In this document: positions 1-9,000 of the stretch, in pieces
Layout: the number at the start of each line of letters is the position of its first letter
Position numbering within the stretch: the first letter of the stretch is position 1
NCBI GenBank assembly: GCA_937967505.1
Contig: CALCJM010000154.1
Span: 1-38,537, forward strand
Reading direction: 5' to 3'
DNA from: an uncultured Pirellulaceae bacterium
GTDB taxonomy: Bacteria; Planctomycetota; Planctomycetia; Pirellulales; Pirellulaceae
Length of the DNA stretch: 38,537 nt
Program-made: the position numbers and the translations under genes
Notes under the pieces: generated by a model
Database searches by the model: none
What the model saw: the letters and a program-made list of their open reading frames with translations, nothing else
What the model was told of the DNA's origin: nothing

Positions 1-1083
1 CCGGACAGGCGGCAATACTTGAGACGGTTGGACAGAATCGGAACGCGTACCGGTGTCGGAGTGCGCATCGGAGATGGAATGGGATGCGGTAGTGGAATGG
101 TTGGTCTTTATTTTTTTGCGGGCCGTTTTACCGATGGGGCGGAAGTGAAAGTCGATTCCGGCGGTGTCCCGTGTGGGGGCGGTTGGTTTGTCTTTTGTTT
201 CGCCATTGGGTTTTGAAGTGTTGTCCAAATTGGGAGGGGTAGGAGCGGCATAGGGATCCCGGCCAGGGACGTTGTTTCGTTCTGACCGGTAGACAAAACC
301 GGCAGGTGGTTTGGTACGCGGGATTCGCCTGGCACTTTGATCTTGCGTCTGGAATGGGGCTGTTGCGGAAGCCTGTTGGACAAAGCTGTTGTTGTCGATG
401 TCGATTTCGGTGAAAGCGTTGCGAGCCTGTTGTGGGTCGTGAGCCAGATTTGGGTCTGTAGGCAGGTTGCGACTGGCCGCGGCGGGAACCTGTAGATCCG
501 CGATTTTGACCCAGCGAAATTCTCCTGAAGGGGGGGCAATCTGATACCAGATGGTGGAATGGCCATCGGCATTGGGCCAGCTTGCCTCGCCAATGATCTC
601 GACTTCCTCGTCGGTGTGCAGTTTTACCTGCCACAGTGGTTTATCCACGCTGCCCAATCGCGTTCCCACCCACGCCTGCACTTGATCTTGAATCAGGATA
701 CCCAGCGCGTTGGAGACTTTTTCGACAGCGGCTTCTGGCAGTAGGCTGAAGCTTCCGGCTGGAGGTTGAATTGCACACCAGCCGTTTGGGTCATGACGGT
801 AGACCATCACGGTTTCGCCAGCGCGTAGTTCATCGGTAGGATAGTGAACCTGATCGGGGCCGGAGTAGATCACCGCACCGTTGGAGCGCACGATTGCCTG
901 ATAGGGGAAATCGACCGCGCGAAAGCTGGCGGATGCCTCTCCGCCGTTGCGATCAGATTGTCCGCAGGCGGTCGGTACCGGGTGCCACAGAACCGCGACG
1001 ATGCAAGCCAGAGTGCCAAGGTTGAGCGCTGAACGCTGCCGGGGGGAGACGCGGCTGAAAACGAGTTTTTTGAAGATGGTCAT
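1..1083 (-). CDS. SH3-like domain protein, truncated at the window edge
   Basis: The frame stays open from the ATG at 1083 to base 1, giving about 361 codons without a stop, so the C-terminus lies outside the window. The N-terminus has a basic start and a hydrophobic stretch (about residues 20-40, ending in TACGQS), which suggests an exported protein. Two SH3-like segments follow: residues about 60-115 (IYSGPDQVHYPTDELRAGE, then a GWCAI strand) and about 150-198 (WYQIAPPSGEFRWV). The rest is a low-complexity, Pro/Thr/Asn-rich tail. Bacterial SH3 domains usually bind peptidoglycan or proteins, so a periplasmic or envelope role is inferred. AAGGA lies ten bases before the chosen ATG; an in-frame ATG at 1107 would add eight residues but has a poorer ribosome site. 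The specific function is unknown. Confidence 0.75.
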   Translation of the reverse strand, partial: MTIFKKLVFSRVSPRQRSALNLGTLACIVAVLWHPVPTACGQSDRNGGEASASFRAVDFPYQAIVRSNGAVIYSGPDQVHYPTDELRAGETVMVYRHDPNGWCAIQPPAGSFSLLPEAAVEKVSNALGILIQDQVQAWVGTRLGSVDKPLWQVKLHTDEEVEIIGEASWPNADGHSTIWYQIAPPSGEFRWVKIADLQVPAAASRNLPTDPNLAHDPQQARNAFTEIDIDNNSFVQQASATAPFQTQDQSARRIPRTKPPAGFVYRSERNNVPGRDPYAAPTPPNLDNTSKPNGETKDKPTAPTRDTAGIDFHFRPIGKTARKKIKTNHSTTASHSISDAHSDTGTRSDSVQPSQVLPPVR

Positions 1084-1988
1084 GACAGAATCGTCCTTGA
1101 TTCTCATGGCAATTAAGGGAGCTATAAATCTGGCTGTCAGTCCAGGCTCCCGGAAGTTAGGTATCTATATAAGGAAATTGTACGCTTAACCCTGTTTTTG
1201 ACTCAAGACGAATCGAAAGTGGGCTGTTTCCTTGGAAAAAGGGGGCATTTTAAGTTTGGCCGGGGACGCAACTTGTTGGCGTCGTGCGGTATCAGCGCTT
1301 TTTGGGGTAGGCGTTGCGTGATTTCGGCGATCAACGGAATTCGTATTAAATCAACAGCAACTGATTCCGGTCAATCCGTGGGGGGGCGGTTCGTGTCAGC
1401 CGGTGGTAGGGAATCTGGTGGTGGGAATCTGGTGGTAGGGAAACTCTTGATGGGGAAAATCAACAAGTCTACCGAATGGGCGCTGTTTCCTTGGTTTGTG
1501 GTCCGCGATACGGATTTTGTTGCAACGCGAAAAATGTCGCTGGATTGGGAGGTAAGTATTTCGAATTTGGCGGATCCAATTTAGCAAACGGGTGACGGAT
1601 TGAAAGAGGATCGCATAAAGAAAGGATGGAAACCTGTAGAGCGCACGTTTTGAAGAGGCCACCTCCAGAAGTCGGTGCCCGATTGAGATGCTGGCGGTCC
1701 GGCCCGCCGCTGTATCGGTCGATGGGCAGGTAGGTTGGAACGTTCCAGCGAGCCGGCACGTTCCTGATGGTGGTGGTTAAGGCGGTAGGTTTTCCTGAAT
1801 ATCTTTGCCTTTCGGGGAGACGGAACCTAAAATAAGCGCGCCCCGGTGGAATAGAGTTTCAGGTTGGGTTAAAAAGACATGTGGTGCGATTCCGCGAGTG
1901 TTTCTTTTTGACGGAGACCGAAGGTTGGAACAAGACGATTGTTGGGCGACGCCAAGCGCGTTGCGACTGAATTCAATAGGAGAGTTTG
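1084..1988. other. Intergenic region without a convincing gene
   Basis: About 900 bases lie between two divergently transcribed genes. The open frames here are short, overlap each other on both strands, and do not look like proteins. The region must hold the promoters of both neighbours, but I could not identify a convincing -35/-10 pair. It contains a G-rich tandem repeat at 1402-1445 and a perfect 12-base palindrome (TGGAACGTTCCA) at 1736-1747, about 240 bases before the regulator gene, which could be an operator. Confidence 0.5.
1402..1445 (+). repeat. Three tandem copies of a G-rich 14-15 bp unit
   Basis: Three adjacent copies of a GGTGGTAGGGAATCT-like unit sit at 1402-1416, 1417-1430 (one base shorter) and 1431-1445. 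A further GGGG follows at 1452-1455, so the plus strand carries four G-tracts and could form a G-quadruplex. It lies in non-coding DNA. Confidence 0.7.
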
Positions 1989-2867
1989 ATGGCTTCTGTA
2001 ATGATTGTCGATGACACTGCGGTTGATCGTCGGTTGGCCGGCGGGCTGTTGGAATCGGCCCCCAATGTGGACGTGGTTTATGCCGAAAACGGACGCGATG
2101 CGTTGGAGCAGATTGGAATCTCCGCACCTGACCTTGTGGTGACTGATTTGCAAATGCCCGATCTGGACGGATTGCAGTTAGTGACCGAGATCAATTCCAG
2201 CTATCCCGATTTGCCAGTTATTCTGATGACGGCTCATGGCAGTGAGTCGATTGCAGCCCAAGCGTTGGCCAACGGTGCGAGTAGTTTTGTACCCAAGGCC
2301 GATCTGGCCGAAAATCTGGTGCAGACGGTTCGGCATATTTTGGCGATGGCGGAAACCGAAAGCAGTTATCAGAAGCTGGTTCAGTGCACGACCAAGTCCG
2401 ATTTTGAATTCAACTTGGATAATGATCCGGAGATTATCGAACCGTTGACGGACATGGTTCAACAAATCGCGCTGGCACAAGGCGTGCTGTCCAATCATCA
2501 ACGGATTCAGGTGGGCGTGGCATTTGAAAACGCGCTGACCAATGCGATGTTCCGGGGCAATTTGGAGCTCGGCCGCGAGCAGTTTCCTGTTGTCAGCAAT
2601 CTCTACGTCGGGCAGCGCGCGATTGACGAACGTTTCAAAGACCGAAAGGTTTACGTCAGGGCACTGATCACACCGGAGTCAGTGAAATTTACGATTCGCG
2701 ATCAAGGACCGGGGTTTGATATTTCGACGGTTCCCGTGGTCAACGATCCGGAAAGCTATAAGGACGGGATTGGGCGCGGGCTGGTTTTGATCCAGGCGTT
2801 TATGGACGAGGTACAGTTTAGTCCGTCGGGGAACGAAATCACGATGGTGAAGTATCGCAGCGTGTGA
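1989..2867 (+). CDS. Response regulator with receiver and RsbW-like ATPase output
   Basis: A 292-residue protein. Residues 1-120 are a CheY-like receiver with the acidic pair D8/D9, phosphoacceptor D53 (TDLQMPD), T81 and K103 (VPKAD). Residues about 140-292 form a GHKL ATPase of the anti-sigma-kinase type: N-box ENALTNA (180-186), G1 RDQGPGFD (237-244) and G2 GIGRGL (260-265). No DNA-binding domain is present. In the RsbW/SpoIIAB family this fold binds sigma factors or phosphorylates an anti-anti-sigma protein, so the likely role is phosphorylation-controlled partner switching in the cytoplasm. The ATG at 1989 follows AGGAG (1978-1982) at six bases, which beats the TTG at 1986. No partner kinase, sigma factor or STAS protein is adjacent. 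Confidence 0.88.
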   Translation: MASVMIVDDTAVDRRLAGGLLESAPNVDVVYAENGRDALEQIGISAPDLVVTDLQMPDLDGLQLVTEINSSYPDLPVILMTAHGSESIAAQALANGASSFVPKADLAENLVQTVRHILAMAETESSYQKLVQCTTKSDFEFNLDNDPEIIEPLTDMVQQIALAQGVLSNHQRIQVGVAFENALTNAMFRGNLELGREQFPVVSNLYVGQRAIDERFKDRKVYVRALITPESVKFTIRDQGPGFDISTVPVVNDPESYKDGIGRGLVLIQAFMDEVQFSPSGNEITMVKYRSV

Positions 2868-2927
2868 TCGAAACGTTGCCAAAGGGCAATGAATCTATGG
2901 CGCAAGTGAATTTATAACGCAATGACG

Positions 2928-4055
2928 TTATGACGGTTCGGCAGTCTCGCCAGCCATTTGACCGAAGAATTTTGAAATCGCCCACCCAAATTCTTTCGCG
3001 CTGTTCTTCCGCAGCGTGTTGACCAAGTCCTTTGTCGATTGATTTTCTGGTTCGGTCAGGACCTGGTCGCTCAATTGCCGGTCGTCCAGTGGCTGTCTCC
3101 ATGCGATCCGGTCAAGGCACAGTTTTCGACACGCAGTTTTGTTGGATTGAAAAAGTACCGATTCCAGCAACCGCCAACCGGTTTGATCACCGACCGCCAG
3201 TTTCGAGCACGCAGGCAGTGCTGAGGCCAGTGCACCGTTGCGTAACCGCAGGGTACGGTGTGCCGTGCGCGCGACCTTGTCCGCCAGAGCGGCGACTTTT
3301 GGGTCACCATCAAACATTCGGCGAACGACGCCTTCGAGTAATTTCAACGACAGGGCGTCAAGTTTTGCCAGTCTCAAACAGCACTTTAATGCAGATCCTC
3401 GAAACCGTGCGTCCGAATCGGACAGCAGATGCAAAACTTCATCTTCAAACCGTTCGCGCTGTTGTGGAAACTCTGCCAGTGATTCGATTGACCGGCAGGC
3501 GCGCCGGTACTTGTTATGGCGGCAATTCTCCAGCAGAAAATCGGTACCAAATTTCTGGACCTGTACGGACTTTTGAATGCCCACGCTGATCGCAGCGGCC
3601 TCGCGCACGATTTCGGCAACGTCGCTGATCGCGATTTCCAGCAACCGACACAGGCACAACACCCGTGCGCCCGGATGTTCCGAGCCCCACGGAAGGGGTT
3701 CGGCATCCGCATTACCCAGCAGTAGGCTGTAGCTTTCGACGGCCCCTTCGCGTACCAGCGGGTGATCGTCGCTGATCCCCACGTCGATTAGTTCGATGGA
3801 TTGTTGTTGGGCGGCCTCGGTCAGGCCATCCCAGGATTGCATCAGTTTCGCCAACAACGCCACGGTGCGTTGGCGAACCAGCAGGTCTTTGGCCGCCAGT
3901 GATTCCTCGAACTGGTGGAATACTTTCTTGAGCGCCCGTTCCGGCGCTTCCAGCAACCCGTTCGCGAATTTCTGGTCTGCCTCTCTGCGCGCTTCGGCAT
4001 TCAGGTTATAGATCGCCCGGTGCAGCTGTCCTGTGATTAGGGAGATTTCTCGCAT
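2928..4055 (-). CDS. HEAT-repeat-like hypothetical protein
   Basis: A 375-residue, mostly alpha-helical cytoplasmic protein without signal peptide or membrane segment. Several stretches read like HEAT/ARM helical pairs, for example DDHPLVREGAVESYSLLLG, VAEIVREAAAISVG and SDARFRGSALKCCLRLA, spaced roughly 35-45 residues. Such repeats make protein-binding solenoids. No catalytic motif is visible, so I give no specific function. It converges with the receiver-ATPase gene across 60 bases. That neighbourhood is compatible with, but does not show, a link between them. Single gene; its promoter should lie in 4056-4300. Confidence 0.72.
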   Translation of the reverse strand: MREISLITGQLHRAIYNLNAEARREADQKFANGLLEAPERALKKVFHQFEESLAAKDLLVRQRTVALLAKLMQSWDGLTEAAQQQSIELIDVGISDDHPLVREGAVESYSLLLGNADAEPLPWGSEHPGARVLCLCRLLEIAISDVAEIVREAAAISVGIQKSVQVQKFGTDFLLENCRHNKYRRACRSIESLAEFPQQRERFEDEVLHLLSDSDARFRGSALKCCLRLAKLDALSLKLLEGVVRRMFDGDPKVAALADKVARTAHRTLRLRNGALASALPACSKLAVGDQTGWRLLESVLFQSNKTACRKLCLDRIAWRQPLDDRQLSDQVLTEPENQSTKDLVNTLRKNSAKEFGWAISKFFGQMAGETAEPS

Positions 4056-4560
4056 AGACCGTCGGTCAGGCTTCCAGCCGGTTTCCTAGTGTTGGGGGAT
4101 GATCTGTTAAGGCGCTTGGCAGTTGAAAGCTTACTGTTGGCGATGCTGCCAGCTGCGCTCCGGCGCTGGCAGCGTGGTCAACGGATGGTAAATTCCTGAC
4201 TGGTAGTCGCCTAAAGGGGGGGCCGTCACCACGATTTGTGCGGTCGTTGGAGGATTGGGAGCTAGGTCGGACGCTGCATTGTGCACTCAACACCAAAGGT
4301 CACACCTGTCTGTTATTCACAGGCGGGCGACGGTCATGTTAAGCATAGCTTCTCTTGTCGGCCGCCGGTGGCCAGATTCGTGATTTTCTTCGCTGTGGTT
4401 CAATCGTGGCCTGCAAAGGTGGGATTGTAGTTGTCAGGAAATACGCAGCGCGCGTGGGGGGCTGGCCTCCTTCAAAAATTTGACGGTTGGTGTAGAATCT
4501 GAGATTCGTTTTTCACCGCAATTTACAGCTCAAAAACCAGCGATCCACCCGGGTTAAAGC
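4056..4560. other. Divergent intergenic region with a perfect hairpin
   Basis: About 500 bases between the HEAT-like gene and ffh. At 4145-4173 there is a perfect 9-bp inverted repeat (GCTGCCAGC, 11-base loop, GCTGGCAGC) with no T-run on either side, so it is not an ordinary intrinsic terminator. A small minus-strand frame at 4066-4296 does not look like a protein. I searched by eye for an SRP RNA next to ffh and did not find its conserved core. Confidence 0.5.
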
Positions 4561-6051
4561 ATGTTTGATTCACTACAGGACGGCCTTAAAGGCGCATTCA
4601 AGTCACTGCGTGGCAAAGGCAAGATGACCGAAGGCAACATGCGCGACGGCCTGAAAATGGTTGAACAGTCGTTGCTGGATGCCGATGTCAGCATTGATGT
4701 TGTCAAAAGCTTCATGGCCAGCGTCACCGAAAAAGCGGTTGGCGAAAGGGTCCTGCTGGCACTCGACCCCAGCGAGCAGGTGGTTGGCATCGTCAACGAG
4801 GAATTGATTGAACTGTTGGGACCGGTGGACGACACGCTGTCGTTTCATAAAGAAGTCAATATCATCATGATGTGTGGCCTTCAGGGATCCGGTAAAACGA
4901 CAACCTGTGGGAAACTGGCCAAGCTACTCCAACAGCAAAAGATTGAACCGCTGTTGGTGGCGGCCGACCTCCAGCGTCCGGCGGCGATCGACCAGCTGCA
5001 CGTGATTGGCGATTCGTTGGGCGTGCCAGTCTACAGTGAACGAGGCGAGCAGGATCCGGTCAAGGTTTGCCGTAACGCCGTTGCAAAAGCCAAAGCCGAA
5101 AAATGCAAGGTTGTGATTCTGGATACCGCCGGTCGGCTGGCGATCGACGAAGAACTGATGGAGCAGTTGAAGACGATTGACAGTGACGTTCAACCGGATC
5201 AGGTAATGTTGGTGGTCGATGGTATGACCGGTCAGGATGCCGTCCGCAGTGCCGGTGCGTTCCATGATGCGTTGGAGCTTAATGGTGTCATCATGACGAA
5301 GCTGGATGGTGATGCCCGTGGCGGTGCATTGCTGTCGGTCAAGCATGTTACCGGCGTCCCGATCCGGTTTATTGGAACCGGCGAACACTTGGACAATCTG
5401 GAGGTGTTCCGCCCCGAGGGGATGGCCAGCCGAATTTTGGGCATGGGCGATATGCTGGCCCTGGTCGACGAAGCCAATAAACTGGTCGATGAAAAAGAGC
5501 AATTGCGGATGCAGGAGGCCCTAGAGAAGGGCCAGTTTACCTTAAATGATTTCCGCAACCACATGCAGAAAATGGCCAAGCCAGGTCTGATGCAGAAGAT
5601 GATGGGCCTGTTACCGGGCATGCCCAGCATGGGTGACATTTCAAAAATGATGAATCAGGCGGACACTTCCAGCCAGATGAAGCGCATGGTGGGCGCGATT
5701 GATTCGATGACCGCCATCGAGCGTCGCGATCCATCGGTGATTGATATTCGCCGTAAGCAGCGGATCGCCGCCGGTGCGGGCGTTGATGTGAAATCGGTCA
5801 CCGAGTTGCTGAAGAATTTTGGCATGATGAAAAATGTGATGACGGGTATGGCCGGCATGGGTGCGACAGAAAAAATGCAGGAGATGCAAAAGCTTCAGAC
5901 GAACGCGATGAATCCCGGCGGCCTCCCCAAGATGAAAAAATCGACTGGCAAACGACTGACGCCCAAAGAGCTGAAGAAACGCAAGAAAGAGCGCGAGAAA
6001 CAGTTGAAAGAGATGCGGAAAAAGAAACGGCAGGGCGGTTCGGACAACTAA
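4561..6051 (+). CDS. ffh: Signal recognition particle protein Ffh
   Basis: A 496-residue SRP54-type GTPase that binds signal sequences of nascent membrane and secreted proteins and, with SRP RNA and FtsY, targets ribosomes to the membrane. The N-domain occupies residues 1-90. The NG GTPase follows with P-loop GLQGSGKTT (106-114), DTAGRL, and TKLDGDARGGA. The methionine-rich M-domain begins near residue 325 and includes the finger-loop-like GLLPGMPSMGDISKMM. The C-terminus is a long lysine-rich tail, and the length is slightly above the usual 450. The ATG at 4561 has no evident Shine-Dalgarno. The gene stands alone and converges with smc, with a 23-base gap. Confidence 0.97.
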   Translation: MFDSLQDGLKGAFKSLRGKGKMTEGNMRDGLKMVEQSLLDADVSIDVVKSFMASVTEKAVGERVLLALDPSEQVVGIVNEELIELLGPVDDTLSFHKEVNIIMMCGLQGSGKTTTCGKLAKLLQQQKIEPLLVAADLQRPAAIDQLHVIGDSLGVPVYSERGEQDPVKVCRNAVAKAKAEKCKVVILDTAGRLAIDEELMEQLKTIDSDVQPDQVMLVVDGMTGQDAVRSAGAFHDALELNGVIMTKLDGDARGGALLSVKHVTGVPIRFIGTGEHLDNLEVFRPEGMASRILGMGDMLALVDEANKLVDEKEQLRMQEALEKGQFTLNDFRNHMQKMAKPGLMQKMMGLLPGMPSMGDISKMMNQADTSSQMKRMVGAIDSMTAIERRDPSVIDIRRKQRIAAGAGVDVKSVTELLKNFGMMKNVMTGMAGMGATEKMQEMQKLQTNAMNPGGLPKMKKSTGKRLTPKELKKRKKEREKQLKEMRKKKRQGGSDN

Positions 6052-6074
6052 ATATACAGCGCGCTGCCGGTGTT

Positions 6075-9000
6075 CTACGCAGCGTCCCCGTTTTCGCTGC
6101 GTTGCAAGGCAGCGTCCGAAATTTCGCCGTCTTCGCTGACATCCTCGAACCTTACGCTGACCCGTTTAGAGACGCCGGACTCCTGCATCGTGATGCCGTA
6201 CAGCGTGGTTGCGGCGGTCATTGTTTTTTTCGAATGCGTGACGATTACAAATTTCGTCCATCCCAGAAAGCTCTTTAGTACATCGATAAACCGGCCAATG
6301 TTGGCTTCGTCAAATGGGGCATCGACCTCATCCAGCACACAAAACGGGCTGGGACGGAACTGGAAAATCGCCATCAACAGACTTACGGCCGTCAATGCCT
6401 TTTCACCACCGCTAAGTAGTGAGTTATTGAACTGGGGTTTACCGGGCGGTGTCGCCACGATTTCGACGCCGGCCTCCAGAGGATCGACCCCCTCTTCCAG
6501 AATAATATCCGCCTGTCCGCCGCCAAAGGTTTGGCGGAACAGCTTCTGAAAGTTTTGCCGGATCGCCTCCAGGGTTTCCACGAACAGCTTTCGGCTGTCG
6601 GCGTTAATCCGCACGATAATTTTTTCCAGTGTCTCCTTGGCCGCCACCAGATCCTGATACTGCTGATCCATCTTCAGATAGCGCGATTCAAGGTCCTCCA
6701 GTTCCGACAGCGCGTCAAGATTGACCGAACCAATATGGCCAATCTTTTTTCGCAGGTCGGCGATTTCGGCATCAATCGAGTCGCGCTGATCCAGATCCTC
6801 TTCGGAAAGGTCCAGTTCCGGGTCCGCGGCTGAAATTTCGATTCCGTAGTCTTCTTCCAGACGATTGGCCAGTTGCTGCCGCTGCATCGTCAGTTGTTCG
6901 ATCTGAAGTTTGGCCTGATGGGCCTTGTCCTGTGCCTGGCGCAGCGCATCGCGGGTGGCAGTGAGTTCCAGGTTCAGCTCCCGGCGAGACGTATCGACTT
7001 CGGTGCGTTGCTTGAGCAACCTTGTGATCGTATCGGAGGCCGATTCGTTTTGTTGTTCCAGATCGGCCAACGCTTGGCTGCCCGCATCGATCGCCGCGCG
7101 GGCCGTTTTTTCCGCTTCGGTGTCGGATTTAATTTGGGAGGTGATTTGGGAGAGCAATTGTTCCTGTTCACGTTTTTCGTCGATCGCCTGCGCCTGTCGA
7201 TGGGCCAGATCGTCCAGCTGTTGCTCCCATTTGGCCAGTTGTACCTTGGCTGTGGTGGCCTTGCGTTCGGTCTCCGATCGTTTCTTTTGGGCGGCCATTG
7301 CCGATGATTCGTCAGCGCTGATTAACTGCGTAATGGAGGCGATCTGCGACTCCTGGGCTGTCAGTTGGTCCCGGTCAGCAACGACCTTGGACCGGGCTGC
7401 GGCCAGATTGGCTGTGGCTGTGTCGTTTTCCTGCTGTGACGCGGCAAGCGCCGCGCGCGTTTGTTTGAGTTGTTTTTCGAGCATCGCTTCCTGAGACTGG
7501 AACTCGGAAAGCTTGCGGGCCAGTTGTGAATTTTCACCGATTAGTTCTTGGACATGTTGTTCTGCAACATCACGGCGGGTGGTCAGGTCCGAGGTTTGCT
7601 TGCGCAGCGCGTCGATTTCCTGATCCAGTTTCACCAATGAGCGCTTTAACGCCCGAAGTTCGCTGCGGCGGGAGACGATTCCCACTGCTCCCGTTTTTGG
7701 TCCTACCACCACGGTCCCGTCGGATTCGACGATTTCGCCGTCGAGCGTTACAAACCGTGATTGCTTGCCGGCACCTGCCTGAAGATCCAGGGCATGCTGA
7801 AGGTGTTTGACGATCCATGTGCCGCCAAGCATTTTTTCGATAAAGGCGGCATGGGGTTTGTCCACCTGTACCAAGCGGTCGGCGCGTCCGATGACGCCGG
7901 CGGCACCGCTGAGGTTAATTTTGGGATCGGCCCCCAATGCGGTCGGGTTGTTCAGCTGAATCAGTCCAACGCGCCCGTGCACCTTTAGTTTTTCTTCGGC
8001 CAACAGATCGACCATCTGACGCCCGTCCACCACCAGATACTGGGCCTTGTCGCCAAGTGCCACATCGACGATGCCGGCATGTTGGACGTTGACAGACACG
8101 AGGTCCGCAACCAGCCCGATGATTTCCTGTAGGTGCCCCGCCGAAGAGGTTTTGGCTTCTTTGAGAAGCGCTTGTGCACCCGCGTTAACGCCTTCGAGTG
8201 CGTTTTCGAGTTCTTGGATGACCTCAGAACGTTGTGTCATACCGGCCTGTTGGTTGGTCAGTGCGTTCAGTCGTTCTTTGCCGGATTCCAGTTCGTCTTT
8301 CAGGCTTTCGAAGTTTTCGCGTGCTTTTTTCAGGTCACCGTCGCGTGTCTCTTCTTCCTTGCGAAGGCGCTCGGTTTCTTCGGCGATCTGTTTCAGTTCT
8401 GTTTCGCTGTGAACGCACACGGATTGCAGGCGTTTGAGTTCGCCAGCGGATTTTTCTTGTAGTGACGAGTAATTTTCGATCTGCGATTCAGTAGAGCTGA
8501 CGAGTTTTCCGATTTCGCTGATCATCTGCATCAACGCGACGTGCTGTTGGCGTCGGTTCTGGTTTTGGTCCTGAAACGAAGCCAGGTTTTCGTCCAGTGC
8601 AGCCAGTTCGGCCTCGTGGGATTTTAGTGAATCGGACACATCGCGGAATTTCAGTTCGGCGTCCTGAAGTTCTTTGGTTGATTCTTCGATCCGTGACGTT
8701 AGCAGTTTTGTTTTTTCTTCGGCCGATTTGTGTTGAGATTTGTATTGGAGGGAACGGGCGGTGAAATCTGCGATGCGCGATTCGTTCAGCTCTACTTGCG
8801 ACTTCGTTTGCGTAATTTTTTCGCGGATTTCGGTCGCGCTGTTTTGTTGTGTTTGGACTTGGCTGGCGATCTGGTTGAACTGGGTGTCGATGGTCTTCAG
8901 TTGGCCGGACTGGGCCAGCGAAGATTTCTCCAGTTCGGCAATTTGACTGACCAGAGATTTTGCCTGCGCGTTGGAGGTTTCCAGTTTTTGCGTATACTCT

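Noticed and set aside
1198..1584. Plus-strand frame of 128 residues in the first intergenic region
   Set aside because: Gly-rich translation is a product of the G-rich tandem repeat; no ribosome site or recognisable domain.
2914..2931. Inverted repeat ATAACG-N6-CGTTAT between the receiver-ATPase gene and the HEAT-like gene
   Set aside because: Only six weak pairs, no T-run, and it overlaps the end of the HEAT-like gene. Not convincing as a terminator.
4066..4296. Minus-strand frame of 76 residues upstream of ffh
   Set aside because: Composition is not protein-like, there is no ribosome site, and it overlaps the hairpin.
4056..4560. SRP RNA gene next to ffh
   Set aside because: The conserved SRP RNA core was not seen on either strand by eye.
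6062..6100. Several GCAGCG/CGCTGC inverted copies between ffh and smc
   Set aside because: Alternative short stems that overlap the end of smc, without a T-run. Could be chance in GC-rich coding sequence.
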